Below, piece by piece: positions 27,799 through 35,718 of a stretch of 64,000 bases of DNA (within the stretch, counting starts at the first letter, position 1; each line of letters starts with the position of its first letter). Under the pieces are notes generated by a model. The model worked only from the letters and a program-made list of their open reading frames with translations. It was not told the origin of the DNA and did no database searches. Position numbers and translations under genes: made by a program. The DNA is from Parasphingopyxis algicola (lineage in GTDB: Bacteria; Pseudomonadota; Alphaproteobacteria; Sphingomonadales; Sphingomonadaceae), in NCBI RefSeq assembly GCF_013378075.1, contig NZ_CP051131.1, positions 3,546,501 to 3,610,500 of the forward strand. The letters are read 5' to 3'.

Positions 27799-27907
27799 GC
27801 CCTCCCCCTTGATGGGGGAGGGTTGGGTGGGGGTGAGCCATCCATTCGCGATGTCTCCAGCTGGAAGATCACCCCACCCCAAACCCCTCCCCATCAAGGG
27901 GAGGGGC
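27799..27907. repeat. Inverted repeat pair CCTCCCCCTTGATGGGGGAGG
   Basis: The left arm is 27799-27836 and the right arm 27869-27907, with a 32-base spacer. Each arm holds a palindrome of the TCCCC-TTGATGGGGA kind plus GGGTGGGGGTGA or its mirror. It fills the gap between two acyl-CoA dehydrogenase genes and ends just before the start of the next one. It has the same general build as the DUF559 repeats but a different core. Confidence 0.75.
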
Positions 27908-27923
27908 TTTAATGGAGACTAGA

Positions 27924-29069
27924 ATGGTACTAGACCCCGAAACCTTCGATCAGTTGCTCGAAACGATCCGCCGTTTCGTCCAGGAACGGCTCCGCCCGCT
28001 CGAAGGCGAGGTCGAGGCCAATGATGCTATCCCGGACGACGTGGTCGAGGAAATGAAGGCGATGGGCCTGTTCGGCATATCCATTGCGCCCGAATATGGC
28101 GGGATCGGCCTGACGATGAGCGAAGAGGTGCGCGTCGCCTTCGAACTGGGCGGAACGACCCCGGCCTTCCGTTCGACCTTCGGCACCAATGTCGGGATCG
28201 GCAGCCAAGGCGTGGCGATCGCCGGCACCGACGAGCAGAAAGCCGAATGGCTGCCGAAAATGGCGAGCGGAGAGGTCATCGCGAGCTTCGCGCTGACCGA
28301 GCCCGATGTCGGATCGGATTCGGGCGCGGTGAAAGCCAAGGCGATGCGAGACGGCGATGTCTACCGGCTCTCCGGGACCAAGCGCTATATCACCAATGCC
28401 GACAAGGCCTCGGTCTTCACCGTCATGGCGCGGACCGGCGAGGAAGCGGGCGGGCGCGGGGTCTCGGCCTTTCTCGTGCCGCGCGACCTGCCGGGCGTGT
28501 CGGTCGGCGAGCCGGAAAAGAAGATGGGGCAGCAGGGCGCCAAGGTCTGCGACGTCAATTTCGACGACACGCCGGTGCCCGCCGCCAATCGCCTCGGCGC
28601 GGAAGGCGAGGGGTTCAAGGTCGCGATGCAGGTGCTCGACCGCGGCCGGCTGCACATCAGCGCCGTCTGTGTCGGGATCGCCGAACGGCTGATCGCCGAT
28701 TGCGTTGCCTATGCGACCGAGCGCAAGCAGTTCGGCCAGGCGCTGTCCGAGTTTCAGCTGATCCAGGCGATGATCGCCGACAGCAAGGCCGAAGCCATGG
28801 CCGCCAAGGCGCTCGTCCTCGAAGCCGCAGCGAAGAAGGACGCAGGTGAACGGATCACGCTCGAGGCCGCGGCCGCAAAATATTTCGCCAGCGAGATGGT
28901 CGGCCGTGTTGCCGATCGCGCCGTGCAGATCCATGGCGGTGCGGGCTATATCGCCGATTACGGCATCGAACGCTTTTACCGCGATGTCCGGCTGTTCCGG
29001 ATCTATGAGGGCACGAGCCAGATCCAGCAGCTGATCATCGCCAGAGAAACGATAAAAAACGGCGGATAA
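27924..29069 (+). CDS. Acyl-CoA dehydrogenase
   Basis: About 381 residues. It carries FALTEPDVGSDSGAVKAKA, the GTKRYITNADKASVFTV block and the C-terminal IHGGAGYIADYGIERFYRDVRLFRIYEGTSQIQ motif with catalytic-site residues of the short/medium-chain branch. Two starts compete: ATG 27912 and ATG 27924; the second has GGAG at the right distance. It is followed closely by an SDR (26 bases), with which it probably forms one transcript. Confidence 0.94.
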   Translation: MVLDPETFDQLLETIRRFVQERLRPLEGEVEANDAIPDDVVEEMKAMGLFGISIAPEYGGIGLTMSEEVRVAFELGGTTPAFRSTFGTNVGIGSQGVAIAGTDEQKAEWLPKMASGEVIASFALTEPDVGSDSGAVKAKAMRDGDVYRLSGTKRYITNADKASVFTVMARTGEEAGGRGVSAFLVPRDLPGVSVGEPEKKMGQQGAKVCDVNFDDTPVPAANRLGAEGEGFKVAMQVLDRGRLHISAVCVGIAERLIADCVAYATERKQFGQALSEFQLIQAMIADSKAEAMAAKALVLEAAAKKDAGERITLEAAAAKYFASEMVGRVADRAVQIHGGAGYIADYGIERFYRDVRLFRIYEGTSQIQQLIIARETIKNGG

Positions 29070-29095
29070 CGCTGCTTCAGGAAGGAAATAAAGAC

Positions 29096-29887
29096 ATGGA
29101 TATCGGAAGCCTTTTCAGCCTTGAGGGCCGCACGGCGCTCGTCACCGGCGGTTCGCGCGGCATCGGCAAGATGATCGTGCAGGGCCTGCTCGCCGCCGGA
29201 TGCCGCAAGGTCTATATCTCGGCGCGCAAGGAAGAGCAGATCGCCGCCGCGGTCGAGGACCTTGGCGAGAAGGTCGTCGGCATCCCGATGGATATTTCGA
29301 CGGTCGAGGGCTGCAAGGCGCTCGCCGCGGCGATTGCCGAACAGGAGGACAAGCTCGATATCCTCGTCAACAATGCGGGGGCGGCCTGGGGCGAGGACTA
29401 TCTCCAGTTTTCCGAAAAGGGCTGGGATCGGGCGATGGATCTCAACGTTAAATCGCCTTTCTTCCTCACCCAGGCGCTGCACCAGCTGTTGGTGAACGCG
29501 GCGAGCGACGAGCAGCCGGCCAAGGTGATCAATATCGGTTCGATCGACGGGATGCGGCTCAATCCCTGGGAAACCTACAGCTATCATGCGTCCAAGGCGG
29601 CGATCCTGTGGCTGACCAAGCGGATGGCGGCGCGGCTGATCCGCGACAATATCGTGGCGTCGGCGATCGCGCCGGGCGCCTTCGCGTCGGACATGAACAA
29701 GGCCGCCCGCGATGCCGGTGACGCCGTCGCGCAGTCGATCCCGGCGAAACGGATCGGCGAGGCGGAGGACATGGCCGCTGCCGCAATCTATCTGGCGAGC
29801 CGGGCGGGCGATTATGTCGTCGGCGACGCGATCACCGTCGATGGCGGTCTCGTCCATGCCGATACGCGTACCAGTATCGACGGGTAG
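29096..29887 (+). CDS. Short-chain dehydrogenase/reductase (SDR)
   Basis: A 263-residue classical SDR: TGGSRGIGKM cofactor turn, NNAGAAWGE, serine in NIGSIDGMR and catalytic YHASK. The C-terminus VVGDAITVDGGLVHAD is typical of the family. It sits 26 bases behind the dehydrogenase at 27924, consistent with a shared step in acyl-chain oxidation such as 3-hydroxyacyl-CoA oxidation or a ketoacyl reduction. Exact substrate unknown. Confidence 0.93.
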   Translation: MDIGSLFSLEGRTALVTGGSRGIGKMIVQGLLAAGCRKVYISARKEEQIAAAVEDLGEKVVGIPMDISTVEGCKALAAAIAEQEDKLDILVNNAGAAWGEDYLQFSEKGWDRAMDLNVKSPFFLTQALHQLLVNAASDEQPAKVINIGSIDGMRLNPWETYSYHASKAAILWLTKRMAARLIRDNIVASAIAPGAFASDMNKAARDAGDAVAQSIPAKRIGEAEDMAAAAIYLASRAGDYVVGDAITVDGGLVHADTRTSIDG

Positions 29888-29980
29888 GGCTGAGCGAACG
29901 GGCCGTTTTTCATATGGATTTTGGCTGCTTAGACCAATTCTGATACAGTGATGCCCTGTCCAATGGCGAGGATGTGTCTC

Positions 29981-30328
29981 ATGAATCGCTGGCTCGTGAC
30001 ATTTGCTAGTGTCGCCGCGATGGCCGCACCTGCCTCGGCGGTTGCAATGCAGTCCGAAGAGATTGTGGAAGAGGGCGTAGTCGAGGAGATCGAGGAAGCC
30101 AGAACCTGCCGTCAGTTTCGGCCTACCGGTTCACGGGCGCGAGTCATTAATGCGTGCTTGACGCGCAGCGATTGGCGGCGGGTTTATGCATATTGGGGAC
30201 AAGGATTGAGCCAGATGATGGGATCCGTCACCCCGACCCCCACCCTCGGACCATTGGACAATCCGGCCAATTGGCGCTCGGAAAGACGGGAAGGCCGTGT
30301 GTACTTGGAAGGGGCGGAGGAAGAATAG
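29981..30328 (+). CDS. Small secreted protein of unknown function
   Basis: A 115-residue protein starting at ATG 29981 (another in-frame ATG at 29948 is less likely because no signal follows). The first 25 residues form a signal peptide (NRWLVTFASVAAMAAPASA). The mature part starts with an acidic EEIVEEGVVEEIEEA run, then has two cysteines (TCRQF, NACL) and a Pro/Thr/Trp-rich tail. I do not recognise a family. It converges on the thioesterase gene. Confidence 0.65.
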   Translation: MNRWLVTFASVAAMAAPASAVAMQSEEIVEEGVVEEIEEARTCRQFRPTGSRARVINACLTRSDWRRVYAYWGQGLSQMMGSVTPTPTLGPLDNPANWRSERREGRVYLEGAEEE

Positions 30329-30356
30329 CCGCGAGAGGTAGTTTTCCCCGGCGCGG

Positions 30357-30749
30357 TTATGATCGCACGATCAGGAAATTGAGGCGCGCCGCCGCGATCG
30401 GCTTGTCCTCGCTTTCCTGCCAGGCGAAGCTTTCGACATTGGCCATCCGCTGCCCGAGCCGCGAGATGGTCGCCGCGGAATAGGTCAGCCGTTCGCGCCC
30501 GCCGCGCATATAATCGGTCGTCACGGTGATCGGCTTGGCCTGCGGGCGCTCATCCTCTTCGCCGAGCGCGTCCCAGAGCGTCGCAAAGGCCGCGATCTCG
30601 AGCAATCCGGCAATCGCGCCGCCGTGCAGGAAGTTGGGCCGGCCCTGGACATGCGGGCCGAACGGCATCGTCAGCACGATCCGGCCGTCATCGTCGCGCC
30701 CGGCCTCGATGCCGAGCGCCTGCGCATAGGGCGGTAGCTTCATCGTCAT
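30357..30749 (-). CDS. PaaI-like hotdog-fold thioesterase
   Basis: A 130-residue protein with the core hotdog helix pattern NFLHGGAIAGLLEIAAF, typical of PaaI-type thioesterases that hydrolyse aryl- or acyl-CoA. The TVTTDYMRGG strand and FAWQ strand complete the fold. Its ATG overlaps the stop of the upstream hotdog gene by ATGA, so the two are co-translated and could form a heteromeric or sequential pair. A second ATG lies two codons downstream. Confidence 0.88.
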   Translation of the reverse strand: MTMKLPPYAQALGIEAGRDDDGRIVLTMPFGPHVQGRPNFLHGGAIAGLLEIAAFATLWDALGEEDERPQAKPITVTTDYMRGGRERLTYSAATISRLGQRMANVESFAWQESEDKPIAAARLNFLIVRS

Positions 30750-31219
30750 TGCGGCCCCAGAAACATGAAGGTGCCCGTGACATTGGCGATCGGGCTGTCG
30801 GCATCGCCGTCATGGGCATAACCGCGGACAAAGGCGACGCTCTTCGTGTGGCGGTAGCATTCCATATGGCCGGTCACCCGATGGCCGACCTTGGCGGGGC
30901 GCAGATAGTCGACGCGCAAATCGATGGTGACGGTCTGGAAGAATTTGCCCGTGGTCAGCATGATGCACATGCCCGACGCCATGTCGCACAGGCTGATGAT
31001 CGGGCCGGAGGCGAGGATGCCGGTCTTCGGATCGCCGATCAGCTTCTCGTCATAGTCGATCGCGAGCTCGACCCAGTTGTCCGCGTTCGCGACATACTGC
31101 ACGCCGATCAGCCCATTATGGCTGTGCTGGTTGAGCATGTCGAAAAAGGCGCGCGGATCGAGCTCGCCGGAGGTCAGCTTTTCGCGGATCGCGATGATAT
31201 CGTTCTGGTCAGGCGGCAC
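30746..31219 (-). CDS. Hotdog-fold (PaaI/YbgC-like) thioesterase
   Basis: About 157 residues (174 if it begins further upstream). It carries the region SHNGLIGVQYVANADNWVE, then ASGPIISLCDMASGMC, the helix that packs on the sheet, and FQTVTIDLRVDYLRPAKVG, matching PaaI-type thioesterases. It lies behind wecC with overlap; GTG 31219 would overlap the wecC stop slightly, while ATG 31249 and a GTG at 31270 are other options. The start is uncertain. Together with the next gene it adds two thioesterases at the end of the sugar-nucleotide operon. Confidence 0.83.
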   Translation of the reverse strand: MPPDQNDIIAIREKLTSGELDPRAFFDMLNQHSHNGLIGVQYVANADNWVELAIDYDEKLIGDPKTGILASGPIISLCDMASGMCIMLTTGKFFQTVTIDLRVDYLRPAKVGHRVTGHMECYRHTKSVAFVRGYAHDGDADSPIANVTGTFMFLGPQ

Positions 31220-32459
31220 GGGACGGCTCGCGCCAGAGGCCCACGGCATCGATGACGACTTTGTCGCCAACGTCGCCCTTGCGTTTCACAAAGGCTTTAT
31301 GCCCGACAAGCAGAACGACAATATCCGATTTGGCCATCGCCTCGTCGAATCCGGCCAGCCGGATATTGTCATGCCGCCAGAGCTTTTCGGGCAGCGCATT
31401 GACATGCGGCTCCACCGCGCAAACTTCGAACCCTTCTGCGGCAAGACCTATCGCGATATCCACGGCCGGGCTTTCGCGTAAATCGTCGACATTGGGTTTG
31501 AAAGCTAGGCCGAGGCACGCAACCTTTCTCGATCCACGTTCGGCGCTTGCTGAACGGATCTTGGCGATCACCGTCTCGGGCCGCCCGTCGTTCACCCGGC
31601 GGGCCTCGGCCATCAGCCCGGTAAGCTCCCCATCGGCGGAGATCAGGAACCAGGGGTCGACCGCGATGCAATGGCCGCCAACGCCCGGGCCCGGATTGAG
31701 GATGTTCACGCGCGGATGCCGGTTGGCGAGATCGATCGCCTCCCAGGGATTGAGCCGGTGCGCTTCTCCGATATTGGCCACCTCGTTGGCAAAGGCGATA
31801 TTGACGTCGCGATAGGCATTTTCGATCAGCTTGACGAGTTCGGCTGTCTTTGCGTCGGTGAGGTGGATTTCGCCGCGCACGAAGCTTTGGTAGAGATCGC
31901 GCGCGCGTTCCGCATCTGCCGCTGTCAGACCGCCGACAATACGGTCATTCTGGACGAGTTCGCGTACCATCTGGCCGGGCAGGATGCGTTCCGGACAATA
32001 GGCGACGGCGACCTGGAGGGTGTCGTCCTCGACGAGATCCGGACGCACTTCGCGGATGATTGCGGCCATATTGTCGGTGGCGCCGACCGGGCTGGTCGAT
32101 TCCAGGATAACGAGATTGCCGGGTTCGAGGATCGGCGCGACCGATCGAGTCGCGGCCTCGACGAACGACATGTCCGGCGACTTGTCTTCCCGGATCGGTG
32201 TCGGGACCGTGATGACGAACGCATCGGCGGGTTGCGGTTCGGAAAGGGCCTCGAGCCTCCCGCTGTTCACCGCGCCGCGCACCAGCATGTCGAGATCGGG
32301 CTCTGGGAAATGGGCGCGTCCCTCGTTGAGCTCGTCCACGATATCCGGGTCGACATCGGCGCCTTTGACCGCGAAACCGGCCGATGCCAGCGTCGCGGCG
32401 GTCGGCAGGCCGATATAGCCGAGGCCGACGACGCAAACTGTTTTGAACTCATGAGGCAT
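31209..32459 (-). CDS. wecC: UDP-N-acetyl-D-mannosamine dehydrogenase
   Basis: A 416-residue NAD-dependent nucleotide-sugar dehydrogenase. It has the N-terminal Rossmann GLGYIGLP, STSPVGATDNMA, the catalytic-region YCPERILPGQM and PGVGGHCIAVDPWF with the active-site cysteine, fitting the WecC branch (UDP-ManNAc to UDP-ManNAcA, four-electron oxidation). Its start overlaps the stop of wecB by 11 bases, so product of the first enzyme is passed to the second. ManNAcA is used in enterobacterial-common-antigen-like or capsule polymers. Confidence 0.93.
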   Translation of the reverse strand: MPHEFKTVCVVGLGYIGLPTAATLASAGFAVKGADVDPDIVDELNEGRAHFPEPDLDMLVRGAVNSGRLEALSEPQPADAFVITVPTPIREDKSPDMSFVEAATRSVAPILEPGNLVILESTSPVGATDNMAAIIREVRPDLVEDDTLQVAVAYCPERILPGQMVRELVQNDRIVGGLTAADAERARDLYQSFVRGEIHLTDAKTAELVKLIENAYRDVNIAFANEVANIGEAHRLNPWEAIDLANRHPRVNILNPGPGVGGHCIAVDPWFLISADGELTGLMAEARRVNDGRPETVIAKIRSASAERGSRKVACLGLAFKPNVDDLRESPAVDIAIGLAAEGFEVCAVEPHVNALPEKLWRHDNIRLAGFDEAMAKSDIVVLLVGHKAFVKRKGDVGDKVVIDAVGLWREPSRAA

Positions 32460-33576
32460 TTTTCATCGCTTCCACAATTCGGGCCGCGGCCGTGCCGTCG
32501 CCAAAGGGGTTCTTGATGGCACTTATCCGCGCATATTCCTCCTGATCGTCGATTAAGGTTTCCGTTTCCCTAACGATGCGATCCGTATCGGTACCGACCA
32601 GACGGCAGGTGCCTGCCTTGATCGCTTCGGGTCGTTCGGTAACGTCGCGCGTCACCAGTACGGGCTTGCCGAGCGAGGGCGCTTCTTCCTGGATGCCGCC
32701 GGAATCGGAAATGACGAGATGGGCGCGGTCCATCAGATAGACGAACGGCAGGTAATCCTGCGGTTCGATCAGATGCACGGCGGGAGTGTTCGAAAGGGTT
32801 TCCCTGGCGGCCCGCTGCACGTTGGTGTTGAGGTGGACGGGATAGACGATCTCGGTATCACCCCGCGCGGCGAGACGGACGAGCGCTTCGCACATCCGCG
32901 CCAAGCCGCCGTCGAAATTTTCCCGTCTGTGACCGGTCACCACGATCAGCCGTTTATCGACATCGAGAAAATCGAATTGCGCGTCGAGTTCGGCCTTTTG
33001 CGAGCTGTCCGAATGGATATCGTCAACCACGGAGAGCAAGGCATCGATAACGGTGTTACCGGTTACGAAGACATGATCGGGATTTACCTTTTCGTGGATC
33101 AGCGCTTCGGCGGCTGTTCGGGTCGGTGCAAAAAGCCAACGGCTGACGAGATCGATGAACCGGCGGTTCATTTCCTCCGGCCAAGGCGCATACAGATTGC
33201 CGGTGCGCAGCCCCGCCTCGACATGGCCGATCGGAATTTGCGCGTAAAAAGCCGCCATAGCGGCGGCCATGGCGGATGTGGTGTCGCCATGGACAAACAC
33301 GGCATCGGGCCGGCCCGCCGCAAATATATCCGTGAGACCCGTCATTGTCGCGACCGTTACGTCGGTAAGCGTCTGATCGGTCTTCATGATATCAAGATCG
33401 ATATCGGGAACGATATCGAACAGAGAGAGAACCTGGTCGAGCATCGATCGATGCTGGCCGGTAACGCAGACGGTCGTCTCGAACGCGGGCTCGGCCTGGA
33501 AAGCTTTGATTACGGGCGCCATCTTGATGGCTTCCGGCCGCGTGCCGAAGACGATGAAGATTTTCACGATTTTCAT
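32449..33576 (-). CDS. wecB: UDP-N-acetylglucosamine 2-epimerase (non-hydrolysing)
   Basis: A 375-residue GT-B-fold epimerase making UDP-ManNAc from UDP-GlcNAc. It shows FGTRPEAIKMAPV, TGQHRSMLDQVL, VHGDTTSAMAAAMAAFY, HVEAGLRTGNLYAPWPEEMNR and the C-terminal SGGIQEEAPSLGKPVLVTRD. These are the known UDP-binding and catalytic blocks of WecB/MnaA. It is the first gene of the leftward wecB-wecC-thioesterase operon. The 300-base gap before it separates it from the more A+T-rich glycan genes to the right. Confidence 0.95.
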   Translation of the reverse strand: MKIVKIFIVFGTRPEAIKMAPVIKAFQAEPAFETTVCVTGQHRSMLDQVLSLFDIVPDIDLDIMKTDQTLTDVTVATMTGLTDIFAAGRPDAVFVHGDTTSAMAAAMAAFYAQIPIGHVEAGLRTGNLYAPWPEEMNRRFIDLVSRWLFAPTRTAAEALIHEKVNPDHVFVTGNTVIDALLSVVDDIHSDSSQKAELDAQFDFLDVDKRLIVVTGHRRENFDGGLARMCEALVRLAARGDTEIVYPVHLNTNVQRAARETLSNTPAVHLIEPQDYLPFVYLMDRAHLVISDSGGIQEEAPSLGKPVLVTRDVTERPEAIKAGTCRLVGTDTDRIVRETETLIDDQEEYARISAIKNPFGDGTAAARIVEAMKNAS

Positions 33577-33877
33577 CAGGCTGGCCCCCGGCGATAACGG
33601 GTCGATAAATTGGCGTCGACAGCCCGTTGCTTGAAGACGGCCGATATCATCAAGTCAACAGCCTTCTCGGGACTCCCCGCGAGTAAGCGGGATCGCCTAC
33701 GAACTGGTCATCACAGCCCTTGTCGGGTTTCGAAGATATCTTTCCGATGCGGCTATTCCGCCCGTAATTCGTATCGGATCATCCGCTCGCGATGCAGAAA
33801 GGCGGATATGTCCGCAGCGTCTTGAGTTAATCGCCGTCTGGAAAGCCTTGAATTCTAACGCGTTACTTGATTTGAAA
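33577..33877. other. Gene-free stretch before wecB
   Basis: 301 bases between the wecB start and the stop of the GT-B-like gene. It holds the likely wecB promoter region and a short stem CCCGC-6-GCGGG. A 71-codon frame at 33610-33825 has no recognisable features. No repeat, tRNA or riboswitch-like structure was seen. Confidence 0.5.
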
Positions 33878-35323
33878 TTATCTGGCGGACTGAGAGGCCG
33901 TCAGCATTTCCGTCAACTCTACGGCGGGCGGGAAATTTTCGCCCTTATGCGCTTTGAGCTTCTCGAGCCATTTCGCCGCTTCGCCGTAAGAACCTTTCAG
34001 GATATAGGTTTCGACCAAATTCCTCATGTGCAGACCGTTTTTCGGGTCCTCTTGAACGACGTTCAAAGAAATCTTGATCGCCTCGTCATATTTTTTCTTG
34101 CGCTTCAACGCCCTGGCCCTGTCAATTGGCCGGTGCCCGTCGGAGTCAATGATGCTCCGAAACAGATCCGGATCATTGACCAGATCGCCGAAGCTCGAAA
34201 TGTCTCGATTTTTTGAGCGCGCGTATCGATCGAGTTCGCTGATCGGAAGAAACTCATTTCGCGCCCAGAAACTATCATTGTAACTCCGCTTCGGCGCCTG
34301 AAGCTGAAGCTTCACCTCCTGGTTGCCAATCTTGTCCTCCAGCCAGGATGAATTCACTTTGTAGGGTTCATCACCGAATAATGATTCGAGATTTCGCAAC
34401 ATCCCGGATCCCATGAAGTAACTGTTGCCCAAAGTCTCTCTGATGCCCAGATCGGTCAGGGCAACGGCCGGGATACCTGAGCTGGCAGCCTCCAGAAGCG
34501 CCGTCGAACTTACGCTCAGCGCGACTGTTCCGTCAGATATCAGGCTTTCGACCGGCTCAAACGTAATCGCGAAATTGGGAAGTCGGCGCTCTCGTTTTTC
34601 AACGATCTCCAGAAAGACGGTTTCGTAATTGTATTTCGGTTTGTGGGCCGTGAACTTTTCACCTCGCATGAACCGAGGTTTGATCAGGAAAACCTTGTCT
34701 CGGTGTTGATCCGCAAGTCTTTCCAACTTGCTGACAATATACTCCGCCTCTGCCAGATTGGGGATGTCTGGTTGTCCGAAAAAGACAAACCGATCCGCTT
34801 TGTCGAGTCGTTCGGAAATGCGTTCGGCGGTGTCGGTTTTGTCTCCAAAGATCGGCAATTTCGTAACGGTCGTTCTAGGTGGAGTGGCGCTCATATCAGA
34901 GTAAAGCGAGTTGGCCAGCTCGGCCTCGGAGCTGTTTGCGCACACAACCAGATCGGCACATTCCCGAAACTGGTAGGCTCCCACGATAACGCCGGGCAAA
35001 TTGATGCCCACGGGATAGGATATGATCAAAGGTCGTTCTTCGTGGGCGAAATAGTGATGCAGGTGCAACCACAGGACGAGCATATCGCGGGCCGCTATAA
35101 AACAGATCAGTGCATCGTGATCGGTCGTTCCAGTCGTGCATTGCTGGAGAAAGTCATCGAGTTCGATTGTATCGAGGCTTTGGCCGAGTGTCCGGCCGAG
35201 CGACTTTGCCATTTTCGATTGAGAGTCATTCGAAACCACACCGAGTGGACTCAGCTCCCGATTCAGCGCGTTTTTCAAAAATTTCACAGCCAATTGCTTT
35301 CCATCCAAGGAACCAAGTTGCAA
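33878..35323 (-). CDS. GT-B-fold glycan-locus protein (DUF6716-like) with C-terminal TPR-like helices
   Basis: A 481-residue protein of a family found in glycan loci. Residues 80-330 look like a GT-B transferase: YPVGINLPGVIVGAY, FFGQPDIP, FLIKPRFMRGE and SVSSTALLEAASSGIPAVALTD; the KP and SST blocks lie where bacterial sialyl/polysialyl transferases carry HP and SS motifs. The last 80 residues form two helical repeats like TPRs (ALKRKKKYDEAIKISLNVV, ETYILKGSYGEAAKWLEKL). Start TTG 35323 is chosen; GTG 35287 is possible. The donor and acceptor are not known. Confidence 0.65.
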   Translation of the reverse strand: MQLGSLDGKQLAVKFLKNALNRELSPLGVVSNDSQSKMAKSLGRTLGQSLDTIELDDFLQQCTTGTTDHDALICFIAARDMLVLWLHLHHYFAHEERPLIISYPVGINLPGVIVGAYQFRECADLVVCANSSEAELANSLYSDMSATPPRTTVTKLPIFGDKTDTAERISERLDKADRFVFFGQPDIPNLAEAEYIVSKLERLADQHRDKVFLIKPRFMRGEKFTAHKPKYNYETVFLEIVEKRERRLPNFAITFEPVESLISDGTVALSVSSTALLEAASSGIPAVALTDLGIRETLGNSYFMGSGMLRNLESLFGDEPYKVNSSWLEDKIGNQEVKLQLQAPKRSYNDSFWARNEFLPISELDRYARSKNRDISSFGDLVNDPDLFRSIIDSDGHRPIDRARALKRKKKYDEAIKISLNVVQEDPKNGLHMRNLVETYILKGSYGEAAKWLEKLKAHKGENFPPAVELTEMLTASQSAR

Positions 35324-35578
35324 GAGCGATAAGGATTAGCGTAGCTGAAAATCATGGCTACACTAAAGACATAGATTTATGTCCACAGGCCGATACTGGT
35401 CGGGCAGGGCAAAATTTGAGACTAGCTGTTCCTGTGACAGATGGATTTTGGGAAAGTCGTCCTTCGTCCCTGGCTCGACCAAACTCTACTGTGAGTTGCA
35501 TGTTGTGCCTCCCCGTCGAAAGTGATCCATTTTAAGAGTTCGGATTCCGGCTATTCGAGGTTTGAAAAGAGCTGAGGA

Positions 35579-35710
35579 ATGGCACGGAAGAGATACACGC
35601 CGGAGCGGATTATCGGGATGCTGCGGGAGGCCGAGGTTTGGTTTTCGCAGGGAGACAAGGTTGGCGGGGTGAGTATGGCGGGCTGAAGGTGGTGCAAGCG
35701 CGACGAGGTT
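35579..35710 (+). pseudogene. IS3-family transposase (OrfA) remnant, internally deleted
   Basis: ATG 35579 opens 35 codons, MARKRYTPERIIGMLREAEV and so on, ending in TGA at 35686. This is the N-terminus of IS3-group OrfA (helix-turn-helix). Right after, in another frame, 35671 onward reads EYGGLKVVQARR, which in intact OrfA follows about 15-20 residues later, so an internal deletion with a frameshift removed the recognition helix. No OrfB or second end is visible. The 255 bases before it (35324-35578) contain nothing else that I recognise except a possible IS end near 35522 (TGATCCATTTTAAG). Confidence 0.75.
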
Positions 35711-35718
35711 GTCATTTT

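Noticed and set aside
32449-33576. WecB taken as NeuC-type hydrolysing epimerase feeding the nonulosonate path
   Set aside because: Residue pattern and coupling to wecC fit the non-hydrolysing UDP-GlcNAc epimerase, so UDP-ManNAc is the product rather than free ManNAc.
33676-33691. CCCGC-6-GCGGG stem as a terminator
   Set aside because: Only five base pairs, no T-run, so not supported.
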